From: Dimorphilus gyrociliatus
Lineage: Eukaryota; Annelida; Polychaeta; Dinophilidae
Assembly (NCBI GenBank): GCA_904063045.1
Contig: CAJFCJ010000004.1
Span: 1,605,713 to 1,669,712, forward strand
Length of the DNA stretch: 64,000 nt
Direction: 5' to 3'
Shown here: one piece after another, positions 13,901 to 29,785 of the stretch
Layout of the letters: each line of letters opens with the position of its first letter
Numbering within the stretch: the first letter of the stretch is position 1
Notes under the pieces: model-generated
Database searches by the model: none
Told to the model about the DNA's origin: nothing
The model's input: only the letters and a program-made list of their open reading frames with translations
Program-made: the position numbers and the translations under genes

Positions 13901-14651
13901 GGCTGCAAAGGAGGGTAATTTTCCAGTTGTTGAAATTCTTTTATCTTGGGGAGCAAATCGTGATATAACTGACTATCAGGACCGTTTGGCTAGGGACATT
14001 GCCAGCGATAGGAGATTTACCGCTATTGTTGAATTACTCGATCAAACATCAGCTGATTTGAGATTAGGCGTACAGCAAAATATCTGTCAGACAACTAAAC
14101 CACGAAAAAAACGATCTAATAATAAAGATACGGATCGTGAGAAGAAACCTCGAAAGACTAAAAAGCAGAAAGAAGCCGAAAAACTTCAACAAACGCGATT
14201 AACTCCCCCTTACCACCCTCATGCACCAGTTATAAAAACTGAGGAAATGCCGCCTGCATGTTCTAAAGCCTACATTCAGCAACCAATTCCTGAGTTTGCA
14301 ATGACCACTGAGTGCATACCGGTAGCTCATTGGACGACAACATTAACGCCTGAAACTGATAACAACTTGGCATCTCCAAGTAGCAACGGAAGCGTTTGCA
14401 AAAATGGATCTCCCTCTCGTTACCAAGGCGCTCAGATGGCTCAGCCTCAATATAACTCCTATTATCCAACGCCACCTAGTCAAACGTCATCTAATATAAT
14501 GCCCCTAACACCTACACCAACTCCTACAACCCCATCATCTCCCGGTCAATGGGATTCTTGCTCACCGAATAGTGATGCAAACTGGTCGGACGACACTCAT
14601 AGTCCTCTGCAAATGCAACAAAAGCCTAGGCCGAACAAATATTACATTTGA
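4992..14651 (+). CDS. Notch: Notch receptor
   Basis: Sixteen exons: 4992-5046, 5230-5305, 6335-6808, 6883-7016, 7624-7746, 8060-8446, 8510-8695, 9008-9118, 9179-10259, 10323-10672, 10730-10944, 11072-11146, 11220-11493, 11545-11648, 11714-12788, 12850-14651. They sum to 6522 nt (2173 residues). Order: signal peptide ([18 protein letters not shown]), 33 EGF repeats by my count (fly and vertebrate Notch1 have 36), three Lin12/Notch repeats (about 12057-12400), NOD/NODP with a basic RVKR candidate processing site near 12590, a single membrane helix from about 12905, RAM motif GKLWLPEGF, ankyrin repeats (about 13360-14050), a basic nuclear-localisation block (PRKKRSNN...KKPRKTKK) and a Ser/Thr/Pro PEST tail with GQWDSCSP and [12 protein letters not shown] 11-12, the ligand-binding position, are intact and EGF12 keeps an O-fucose consensus (CKNGATC). 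The protein is a cell-surface receptor whose released intracellular domain joins CSL in the nucleus. Ends 93 bp from the convergent CRAT stop. Confidence 0.97.
5818..5825 (-). promoter_or_regulatory. CSL/Su(H)/RBPJ consensus site
   Basis: Exact CGTGGGAA on the minus strand in Notch intron 2. This is the high-affinity binding octamer of CSL, the DNA-binding partner of the Notch intracellular domain. Occupancy is not shown. Confidence 0.5.
6008..6015 (+). promoter_or_regulatory. CSL/Su(H)/RBPJ consensus site
   Basis: Exact CGTGGGAA on the plus strand in Notch intron 2, about 190 bp from the oppositely oriented site at 5818. The spacing is too wide for a classical paired SPS element. Confidence 0.5.
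7146..7153 (-). promoter_or_regulatory. CSL/Su(H)/RBPJ consensus site
   Basis: Exact CGTGGGAA on the minus strand in Notch intron 4 (7017-7623). Confidence 0.5.
7417..7424 (+). promoter_or_regulatory. CSL/Su(H)/RBPJ consensus site
   Basis: Exact CGTGGGAA on the plus strand in Notch intron 4, about 270 bp from the inverted site at 7146. Confidence 0.5.
7956..7980. repeat. (TAA)n microsatellite in Notch intron 5
   Basis: Uninterrupted TAA/ATA trinucleotide run of about eight units inside the 7747-8059 intron. Confidence 0.9.
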
Positions 14652-14744
14652 ACAATTTTTATTTGTTTTTCTAATCTTATTTTTTTAATTTTATCTTTGA
14701 AAACTTCGTTTGTTTATATTTTTATCTTTTGGAAATATAGTATT

Positions 14745-17328
14745 TTACAATTTTGCCTGTACATTTCCACTTGATAACAGTTGATAACATTCTACCAAAG
14801 CAGATCCGATGCTTTCGGCCATGCGTTGACTTTCAGTTTCTGGGCTCGTTTTCCAAGATGAAATAGAAAAATTTATCGAATTCGACTGAGGATTATAACA
14901 CAGTCCGTATCCATCGGGAACCACAGGTCCGAATCCTAATAAGCAACCAGTTTTAGAGGCTACTTGACTGGTACTTAATTTCCAATGTGAAGTTTCAGCT
15001 ACCGATGGTTCCATCAATAGGTCAGGAATGTTTTTTCCGTGTTCCTTTGCAATAAGCTTGAGACCGAGTAAATGTCTATCAACCCCACCACCTCCAACTG
15101 CCCATTGAGTGTATTGTCTATGAGCGTTGATAGCATTAAGTAGTAATTTTCTCTTCGTCTCGACATCTTCCGAGAATTTAGATGAAATCATTGCTTGAGC
15201 AAACTCATGAGAAGCGTTTGTGCAGCTTCGAATGGTGTCCGTTCGTCCATGTCGATATTTCCTCAGAGAGGCGGATTCGTAGGTTGCGCATGAGCGACCA
15301 TATATCTTGTTATAAGCCAACTGGAAACCTACCTGTATAAAGGCGTCTGGACTAACTTTAAGCTTTTTAATGGCTTCTTTCCCAAAATCTTTAAATACAT
15401 ATCCAACTAAGGATAAATCGCTTATAAGTGTATCTATGTTTTTTCCAGCTTCCTCAATACCATGTTGTATTTCTTCGTTTACATTAAAATTCAAAACTTC
15501 AGGTTCCGGCAAACCGTCAATAGAGCCGTCAGGTGCAGTTTTGTTAGATCTCCTTTGAAAGTAACACCGTTTTATAATTGGAAAAAGATATTTCTTACAA
15601 AAAAATAACTCACGCATGAATTAAAGCATGATCAAGAATTGAAACGATAGGTGGTCCTTCTGCCGAACTATGTTCATACGTTAACCCAACTTGTCCATCT
15701 TCAGATACAATGAACTGAAGCGTTTTATCAAACCATCTGTTAGCTGAATTATTCTTAGAGCCACATCCATGATTCATTTGATTTATGCCAACGCTAAAAC
15801 ACAATCAAACAGTAATATTAATAAAAATTGTAGGTCTTGCCAATTAGTTAATTAACTACCTGAACTCATCTCTTCCATCGAAGGGTATAGCTTTATCAAA
15901 ACAAACTGTAGCTATAGACTTCTCAATGAGCTTTAAATTCTTTTCATTTTCGGGATCAACTGTAAAAGAATAATATAAAAAGGATATAACTAGAACTGCA
16001 TCAAATTCAATAGATAATTACGATTTTTCAACTTGTCGTAATATAGTCCCCATGTGTTACGATTCTCGGATGTAAGAATACCAACTCCAGGAGATTTTAC
16101 TGAAAACGACTTCTTAAATATTTTACGAAGCTGTTCGCACAGTTGATTCGTAGTGAGTGGGTTATCATCCTTATCATAGACGTCCAACTTAAAGAACTTT
16201 TGAAAGACGTTTTGAATAAATTTCAATAATTAACTCTAAACAGTAATATTAAAATACTGACGGCATTATTACAAATAATGATAATATGACGTGGTGGGTC
16301 TTTTTCAGTTGGGGGATAAACAGCAAATGAATCCCTTTTCTTTCCAGGAATTCTGCATGCGCTCAAAATCTGATAATATTGATACATGCACAACGGATTA
16401 TTGCCCATAGCTTCGATCGGAACATTCTGATTATCGACGACTTTCTTATAATCCAAAACACCAGAGATAAGACGTGCAGTATAGCTGATAGTGAAATATT
16501 AATAATTATTCTATACATCAAAACAGAATTATCTATATACAAACTCCAATTGATCATCTCTGCTATTAAACTTTTGTCTCGGGCATAATATACCAGGGCT
16601 ACTATGAACAACAACAGGTAATCTATAATCGAGGTAAGCTGTATGTAGCCACCATTCTTCTAGCTGTATGTAAATAAGTTATACCGTTCTTTACTGCTTC
16701 TTATAAAAAAATTGACAAACCCAATTGAGTTCCTCTTGTGCTCTAGTTTCAAGCAGTTTCTGTAATTCTGTCCCACTTTTACCAAATTCCTTTGCTAATT
16801 TCTCAACTTCATTAAGTTCATTAGCAGATAATAGAGGGCGGCAGGTATCGAGAAAACGTGATAGCGTTTGATCTAAAGGTGGAACCGGTAACCTTGGAAT
16901 AGACTCTTGATGAAGAAAAACTCTTCCCAGTGGTTGTCTAAATTGAATGGCTTTGCTACATAGCCTCAATTCCAGTGATGTTTTACGGCCCTATATATTA
17001 ATAGAAGTTAAGAAAATGAAAGCATAGACTGTTAAATCAATGAAAATTTAGAGAATAAAATAAAGTTATTGTCAGTTAGCTTGTCATCAATTGGAAAGAT
17101 GTTTGTGTGTTTTTTTTTATTAAAAAAAAAATCACAGTAAAGCTCCTACCATTTGAAACCCCAATGATTTCTAGTATCTTAGAGCTGTTTGATGAATTGT
17201 GTATATTTAGAAAAAAATTTCGTTTAATTTGTAAACATTTTTATGCCATTTACATAAAAATATCTTAAATAGATATATTAATCTATTTGTTTCTAAGTAC
17301 GTACCAGAGTCGCAATACGTTTCCACAT
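14745..17328 (-). CDS. CRAT: Carnitine O-acetyltransferase
   Basis: Eight exons read on the minus strand: 17328-17305, 16990-16721, 16663-16545, 16484-16262, 16196-16022, 15959-15860, 15793-15614, 15552-14745 (1899 nt, 632 residues, usual CRAT length). The choline/carnitine acyltransferase signature is clear: PRLPVPPLDQT near the N-terminus, the catalytic His in TYEHSSAEGPP, NRWFDKTLQF, and the STSQVASKTGCLLGFGP carnitine/CoA-site block near the end. The N-terminus (MWKRIATLGRKTSLELRLCS) is basic and free of acidic residues except one Glu, like a mitochondrial presequence, and the last three residues are AKL, a peroxisomal PTS1 also found in vertebrate CRAT. The enzyme exchanges acetyl groups between CoA and carnitine in the mitochondrial matrix and peroxisome, buffering acetyl-CoA. 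The 8-codon first exon was chosen because it restores frame and the presequence. Confidence 0.95.
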
Positions 17329-17812
17329 TATGGTGTACTTTGTTTAGCTGTAAACTTTATGTTGTAAAATAGGACCTTTCTCTGTCGTCTGCTAGGACTT
17401 GAACTATGAATTTTGTATTAGTTGATAGTGTTTAATTAATGTTTATTATGATATATCAGCGAGTTCTTCAATTTCAGGCTCTAACCAACAAATAGATGTA
17501 CTGTAAATAATTATCTAATCGTGTTCAATTGCTTTATCATGTTATACAGAGAAAGTGCAAGAGGACATCAGAAGGGTACGAAGGTCAGGCGCCTGCGCAG
17601 TCGGCTCTTTTTGTACGTAAATATACAAACGTCTTTAGCGAAACGCCATCTCTCGGATAATAGATTAATCACAAGTCTTTACTTCTTATTGCATCAGTTG
17701 TAATCCATTTATACATTTTTATTGCATTTTATTTCCATTTAGACAAACAGTAAAAACAAAAAACAAGTCTTTTTTTACAACATATTGATACAATTAAGCA
17801 GATTTTTAGAGG
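17329..17812. other. Intergenic region upstream of CRAT
   Basis: 484 bp between the CRAT start and the stop of FDX2, both on the minus strand. It must hold the CRAT promoter and the FDX2 3' end. AT-rich, no credible frame; 17521-17703 is open but featureless. Confidence 0.4.
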
Positions 17813-18671
<859 letters not shown>

Positions 18672-19034
18672 CGTTTCTCAACTGTTCAAGGTAGGAATAG
18701 AATTTATTGCAAAAAATCCCAAAGTTTAATCAACAGACTTAAGATAAAAATTCAAACATTTGCTTGCGCTACAATAAAAATTAAAAATCATACCCTAAAA
18801 TATAAAACTTTTAATGATTTTAGAAGCTTCAGCAAAAAAGAGTATTGCAAGCTGTTTTTATTATTTCATATCAACGTTTGGGGGCGCCACCAGTAAAACC
18901 TTTTATTATATTTTATTATAGACGGATAGTCTCATTTATATTGTTTGCCAAAATCTAGCAGACGATAGAGCTATTCTCGAAACTTCTCTATTCCGGCAAG
19001 GAAGACTACATTTTAAGTATAAAAAACCAAAAAT
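18672..19034. promoter_or_regulatory. Divergent FDX2/CACYBP promoter region
   Basis: 363 bp between two start codons pointing away from each other. No clear TATA or Inr was fixed. The shared position suggests a bidirectional promoter. A 77-codon plus-strand frame (18663-18896) overlaps the FDX2 start and is rejected as coding. Confidence 0.5.
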
Positions 19035-19885
19035 ATGGCAAGCGTTGAAGAAGTAAGAGTTTAAAAATCATTCATAGAATAAAATAATATTTTTTAATTT
19101 TAAAATAGCTAAAGCAAGACTGTTTGGAAATCGAAAAACTCTTAAATAGTGCAGTTAGACCAAAAGTGAAAGAACTTTTGGCAAATAATTTAAAGACGTT
19201 ACGGCTACAATGTGTCCAGCTTGAACAAAAACTTTTAAAAGAGACTAAGAAATCAGACGACGAACCAAAAAAAGCGAAAAAAAGACCCGTATCGCAAATA
19301 TCCACCTATGGATGGGATCAGTCAGAGAAATTCATGAAAATTTACGTCACCGTTCAGGGAGTACATACTTTAGATAAGAACAACGTCTCATCTCAATTCA
19401 CTCCAAAGTAATTATATTTTTATAATTTCTTATTTTATAATTATTAATTTTTTGCTAATCCACTTTAAATTATAAGTTCTACTAAGATGATTGTTGAAAA
19501 CTTGAATGATAAAGATTTCTCTCTATCTATTGTCAATTTAAACAAGAATATTGACGAAACAGCTTCATATCATAAGGTTTGAGTAAAATAAAGCAGACGC
19601 GATCAATTTTTGGCCAATTTAAAACTCATTTTCCTCACTTAACAGATCAAAACAGATATGGTTGTACTGTTTTTGAAAAAGAAGGAGATTGGTGTTACTT
19701 GGCCGTATGTGACACAAAAAGATCAAGAGAAATCTGTCCCTAAGATGGATGAAAGTAAGGACCCTGGAGAGAGTATGATGTCAATGTTGCAAAACATGTA
19801 TGAAAGTGGAGATGATGAAATGAAACGAACCATAGCTAAAGCGTGGAGTGAATCTAGAGACAAAAAAGCGGATATGGATATTTAA
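19035..19885 (+). CDS. CACYBP: Calcyclin-binding protein / Siah-interacting protein
   Basis: Four exons: 19035-19052, 19109-19407, 19477-19576, 19646-19885 (657 nt, 218 residues, about the usual 228). An N-terminal helical hairpin (LEIEKLLNSAVRPKVKELL...) resembles the Siah-binding region. A CS domain starts at ISTYGWDQSEKFMKIYVTV. The C-terminal SGS domain contains GESMMSMLQNMYESGDDEMKRTIAKAWSES split over the last exon. In vertebrates the protein links Siah1 and Skp1 in a ubiquitin ligase complex and binds S100A6 through the SGS domain. The first exon carries only six codons (MASVEE), matching the vertebrate MASALEEL start. Confidence 0.95.
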
Positions 19886-19999
19886 GAAAACTTTAAATAA
19901 ATAAAAAACAATAGAAACATTTTTCGTTTTTTTATTGAAGCAAAAGTTAGTTTAGAATGTATTCAAAATGTTTCAATACGAAAGATAGATGGCGTAATA

Positions 20000-20518
20000 G
20001 TGCAAAGGTCGATGTCAGTCATGTTAAAATACTTTAATGGCTACTGGAAGTGGAGCAGAAGAGTAACATCATTAGGAACAAACACTATTCTAGCCTCTGT
20101 TAGCGATGGAAATGCCTCTTTTGCTCCATTTCTCAATTCTCAGTCGTTGTTGTACAGAGAAATCGGTCACCTAGAAAATTTTGAGTCGCTTTCAGCATCC
20201 GGTGGTACTGTAACTAGACAGTACATATATACCTTCAACGATGAAAACGTTATAGTCTTTCATTGCTCAGCAAGTGATCGAGGAAACGTGGATCCTAGAT
20301 CAGCACCAAATGCAGAAAATTTTACTCGCTTGACAGAATTTCACCGATTTAAGTCGAATACAACAACAGCTGAATGCGTACATATATGTATTGATGACAA
20401 ATACACTGGGTTATATAATTTTGTATCAGATGCGAAATTTGAGCTGCAGTGGACTGTTATCGGACCAAACAAGAACTATAAAATTAGTACCATTTACGAT
20501 AAATTAATAGATCCATAA
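20000..20518 (+). CDS. DUF6314-like protein
   Basis: Intronless frame of 172 codons in a genome where nearly all genes are split. No signal peptide or membrane segment. The sequence pattern is that of a small beta-barrel: an early FNGYWKWSRRV, a central LLYREIGHLENFE, then FHCSASDRGN, AECVHICIDDKYTG and a final WTVIGPNKNYKISTIYDK. These blocks (W-x-(R), H-x-C-x-D-x-Y, GP-x-K-x-Y) recall DUF6314, a family of unknown function known from bacteria, fungi and plants. I recognise the pattern but cannot run a profile search. The start could also be an internal Met (MSVMLKYF). It ends 114 bp before the XRCC3 start on the same strand. Confidence 0.65.
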   Translation: MQRSMSVMLKYFNGYWKWSRRVTSLGTNTILASVSDGNASFAPFLNSQSLLYREIGHLENFESLSASGGTVTRQYIYTFNDENVIVFHCSASDRGNVDPRSAPNAENFTRLTEFHRFKSNTTTAECVHICIDDKYTGLYNFVSDAKFELQWTVIGPNKNYKISTIYDKLIDP

Positions 20519-20632
20519 ATACAAATTGAACACATTAAATAAATTCTCTTCCTAATTATCTCCGTTAGGTGGTGCTGTTATAGGAAATAAGTTTCGCGCT
20601 AAAAATTTTCCATAGACAATCTTTTATAATAG

Positions 20633-22070
20633 ATGTTCATGATGTCATTCCAAGACAATTTGCCAAGATATTTGCGGCCTATTTGTTCTGAAAGCAAGTA
20701 TTAGACCACTGACATTTGAAACTATTACAAACTGCGAATAAAAGCTTTTTCGAAAGTCTTGTCTTATTATCGCTCAATTAAAAATAAATCGTTTCAGAAA
20801 AAATAACTTGGCAAAAGGTTGCTCTTTCAACTAACAAACAATTGCAAAAGAAATACAAAATAAGCGAATTTGATTGTAAGCATTTACGCTGCGCCTCCGA
20901 GAGCTGTGTTACAGTGCCCCCACTAAGAACCGGTAAACCCCCTCCCAAATGATTCTATTCGGCTATAATAAATTGAGAATATCCTTAATAATTCCTTTAT
21001 AGCCAAGGAATATTTGTCGATGAACGAACAATATTATATGAGTACTGGATGTGATATAATAAACGAATATTTAAAAGGTCTATTTCACTGTAATTATGTT
21101 TCATTTTCTATACTCTTTCTTTTACCTTTTACAGGAGGTATCCCCAGGCAAGGAATAACTGAAATTACAGGAGAAAGTGGTTGTGGAAAGACCCAATTGT
21201 CTCTGCAATTGTCATTGATTGCTCAATTACCATCATCTAAAGGAGGATTAGACGGGAGTAAATTATTAGATATGTCATAAAAAATAATAGAAAATATTTG
21301 ATCGTATAAAATTCATGTTCAGTGACAGTATATATTGAAACTGAAGGAAAGTTTGCTCACGCCCGTCTAAGGCAGTTAGCAGAATCCATTAGCGAAAAAT
21401 TTGGTGTAAACGTCACAAAATTGCAGAGCAATGTTCTTGTTCGAGAATGTAAAGAAGTTGTAAGTTGAACCTGATATTTTCACAGATTTTTCCTTTTATC
21501 CAATAATAAACTTTATGCTATTCTTTTTTAGGATGATTTAGTATATTGCATATCGACCTTGTTGAAAAATATTATTAAGGACAGACCAATCAAGTTAATT
21601 ATTATTGATTCCATTGCCGCATTGTTCCGTAGTGAATTTTCCTATAGTGAATCTATAGCTAGGGCAGAAAAGTTGAATAAAATTGGAGTTTGTCTAAAAG
21701 AATATAGTGCAAACTACGGCACTGTTGTTGTTTGCACAAATCAAGTAATTACATAACTATATACGTGATTTAAAGGCATTTTTTAATGTCAATGAACTCG
21801 TCTCTCATCCTATCTTATTTTCTATAGGTTAGTGCGAATATAAAAGAACACGGAAGAGAGGGTGAGCTCAACGTTAAACCTGCTTTAGGTTTAGCTTGGT
21901 CTAATCTTGTAACAACTAGATTGATGATGCGCCGTTTACGTTCTACTGATGCTACTTCTCGATTTATTAACGTTATCTACTCTCCTTTATTACCATCATT
22001 TCTATTCTCGTCTTGTAATTTTATTATAGAAAAATCTGGGGTAAAAGGGGTACCCAATCACGATTTTTAA
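20633..22070 (+). CDS. XRCC3: RAD51 paralog XRCC3
   Basis: Seven exons: 20633-20693, 20798-20875, 21003-21077, 21135-21257, 21323-21459, 21532-21744, 21828-22070 (930 nt, 309 residues; human 346). The RecA-like core has MSTGCDIINEYLKGGIPRQG, Walker A GESGCGKTQ, a VYIETEGKF block, a Walker B stretch LIIIDSIAALFR followed by the SEFS motif, and VVVCTNQV. The order and the GGIPRQGITEITG preamble fit XRCC3 better than RAD51C, RAD51B or RAD51D. XRCC3 works with RAD51C in homologous recombination and Holliday-junction processing. The N-terminal helical domain is shorter than in vertebrates. The first intron has a GC donor (GCAAGT); with a GT donor the frame would break. Confidence 0.88.
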
Positions 22071-22621
22071 ATATAATATTATACATGAGTCATTTTAATG
22101 AAGAATAACAGATGCAAAAGTGACTTTTCAAATTCCGTATGTTGTGGAAAAAATGCAAACGTTTTATAATACAGTATTATGCATTAAAATAGGCCTTATT
22201 TTACATCATTGATGGAATCAGAACCAGACTTTTGACGTCATTGCTCAGCGCTGATTGGCTAACATACTCCATTACCAAAGATGGCGTGGACGCCATTGAA
22301 TTTCGGAATCTGATCGTCTCGGCATTACAGTTTTCTAAACTATAATTGCTCATTTGTTAACCGCAGGCCGAAATCTTGTTCTTTTACTCGTAACTTAATT
22401 CGTACATAAAGCGATTGGATATACGTAAAAAAACGGTGTTTTAACCAGCCGACTACGTCCTCCAAACATACAAAGGAAGTGTGCAGCGATTTATGCGAAT
22501 GACATATCTGCCTTTTGAAGGAGAATTTATCATTTAATAGAGATCTTCATAGAATTTATATTGCTTGTGCAATGAACTAGATAAGCTCTGTTTTAAAAAC
22601 CGGCTAAATTTATTATTCAAA
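22071..22621. other. Intergenic region, probable MARK promoter
   Basis: 551 bp between XRCC3 and MARK. An ATGGCG-type YY1-like motif lies at 22277-22286 with an inverted CGCCAT at 22291-22296, a common core-promoter arrangement in animals. Otherwise no frame or repeat. The assignment as promoter is positional. Confidence 0.4.
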
Positions 22622-28010
<5,389 letters not shown>

Positions 28011-28298
28011 TGAATTGCTGCTGCCGAGGTCAATGTGATATACAATATCCACGTGTTTTTGTATTATATTTCATCAGTTCTCTCTTTCATGTGCGCTGAC
28101 ACTTGACTCTCGCTCTCTACTTTATCTAATTATACATATGCGTACATATATGTTATATACGTGTATTCATAGAGTTTACAAATTCTGACATTTTTCGTAT
28201 GCAATGTTTATGAATGGTTTTAATATTGTTAACGTATTCTGTACCGATATAATTGTAAAAGGCTGTAAAGAGGAATAAGCAAATTTATTTTCTGACTA

Positions 28299-28879
28299 TC
28301 AATCAAAACGAATTCCTGTTGCAGCTTTTCTCCTTTTAACACCTGGATTTATCTTAGACATACCTGGTTCTTTAGGTACTTGTTTTGACTTATTGGCAGG
28401 TGAAGTATCGGGTATGAGACTTTCTTTAACTGGGCTTCGAAATTGTTTTTCATTTTCTAACTCTCTAACTTTGTTCGATTGGTCTTTGAGTTGTAGAAAC
28501 ATACTTGAAAATGTCGACTTTATCATCTCATCTCTTTTCGTTTCTTCGGCTTCTATTAGTTCCACTTGTATATCGCTCGTATATTCAAGTAATAATTTTT
28601 GGTCAGCTAACTTGGTTAGGCTTAGATCAGTACTCGAAGAAGTCCTGCAAAAACATATTAAATGAAGTAAACGAATTCAACGAGAGACATTTCATACCAT
28701 ACGTTCTTTACTATTTCTTGGATCATCTTCGTCCTATTGCGATTTTCGCAAATCCAGACGTTTCGAGTGTCGGTAATTGACAAACTGTTGGTTGACGAAT
28801 TAGCCAAGACAAAATATTCCGTTTTGCCCCCAACTTTAACGTTCTGTATCACTTCCGAATTCGAAATGTATGTTGCCAT
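28299..28879 (-). CDS. PAXX: PAXX non-homologous end-joining factor
   Basis: Two exons, 28879-28698 and 28644-28299, give 528 nt (175 residues; human 204). The N-terminal half has beta-strand-like stretches (KTEYFVLANSSTNSLSITDT) matching the head domain order of PAXX. A helical, charged segment follows (LIEAEETKRDEMIKSTF). The C-terminus SKINPGVKRRKAATGIRFD closely follows the Ku70-binding tail of human PAXX (SLINPGFKSKKPAGGVDFD), the strongest single piece of evidence. PAXX belongs to the XRCC4 superfamily and stabilises Ku and ligase IV complexes at double-strand breaks. Convergent with MARK, 288 bp between stop codons. The splice donor used is GTATGA; it alone preserves frame. Confidence 0.82.
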
Positions 28880-29304
28880 GCTAATAATTACAAAACCGTT
28901 AAATGAGAATTATCTAATTAATAGTAATAGAACGCTCTTTTATGAATTCCTATGAATTACGATAAGCTTCTTTGATGGGACTGACTAAAGTCTGGTGGTA
29001 GCAATTACTCAAAGTATTCTTATGCAATTAGCTACCTATTACTCTCCGACAGAATTTTATATTTTGAGCTTAATTATATGATTATTATACATCTCAATTA
29101 TCTATATTTACATAATAGTCTATTTGCATAATATAACAATAGATTTTAGATCTAAACGGAAAAGATAAAATATAACAAATTATGTCAGAATACTAGATAA
29201 TGGTATCTGGAAGCCTTTACCTAATATGTAGCTTAAATGAGACACAATAAAATATCAGTTGATTAAGTATTTGTAACTTTAATTATTTTGATTATAATGC
29301 GATA
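28880..29304. other. Intergenic region upstream of PAXX
   Basis: About 425 bp of AT-rich DNA. It contains the PAXX promoter and, if the next exon is real, the 5' part of that gene. Short start candidates (ATG at about 28945 and 28975) cannot be joined confidently to a downstream exon. Confidence 0.35.
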
Positions 29305-29472
29305 GATTCAGATCCGCTGGAAACTGGTAGTGTTAGAATTTTGCCGTTAAATACGAAACCGAGTATTATTCAACATGGCCGATTTTTGTTTTGGTTGTTG
29401 ACGTGTTCTGTATTAATGCTGATACTCTTCACAACTACATTTTTAGTTGCACAAGCTAAAGAGCCTTTATAA
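29305..29472 (+). CDS. Possible last exon of a small tail-anchored membrane protein
   Basis: Open stretch of 55 codons and a stop with protein-like composition: SDPLETGSVRILPLNTKPS, then one hydrophobic helix (FWLLTCSVLMLILFTTTFLV) and AQAKEPL. This would be a C-terminal membrane anchor. The frame is open upstream to about 29250 but has no ATG; candidate acceptors lie at 29260-29304. No upstream exon could be fixed and no family is recognised. Confidence 0.3.
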   Translation, partial: DSDPLETGSVRILPLNTKPSIIQHGRFLFWLLTCSVLMLILFTTTFLVAQAKEPL

Positions 29473-29785
29473 AAGAAAATCATACAGTTGTTTTATAAAT
29501 CTATGTTTCGGTTTTAAATCCTTGTAACGGATAAATAATTAACCACGATAACTTTTAAATTTTATATTTTATGGTACGTTGTAATTTTGAATAGTTTTAG
29601 TGGGCAGTATACCTAAAATAATACCATTAAGCATAATTTTTCCATTAAACCTTATTAACCTTGAATATTGTATATCATACTCGTATTTTTAGCCCCTATA
29701 TCCATTGAGAAATTTAATCTTTTCATTTACAAACAGATCTGTATTATGAATACATTCATCTGGCAACTGTAAGAACAATTTGAAG
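29473..29785. other. Intergenic region
   Basis: 313 bp of AT-rich sequence before the coiled-coil gene. Nothing recognisable; presumably its promoter and 5' leader. Confidence 0.35.
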
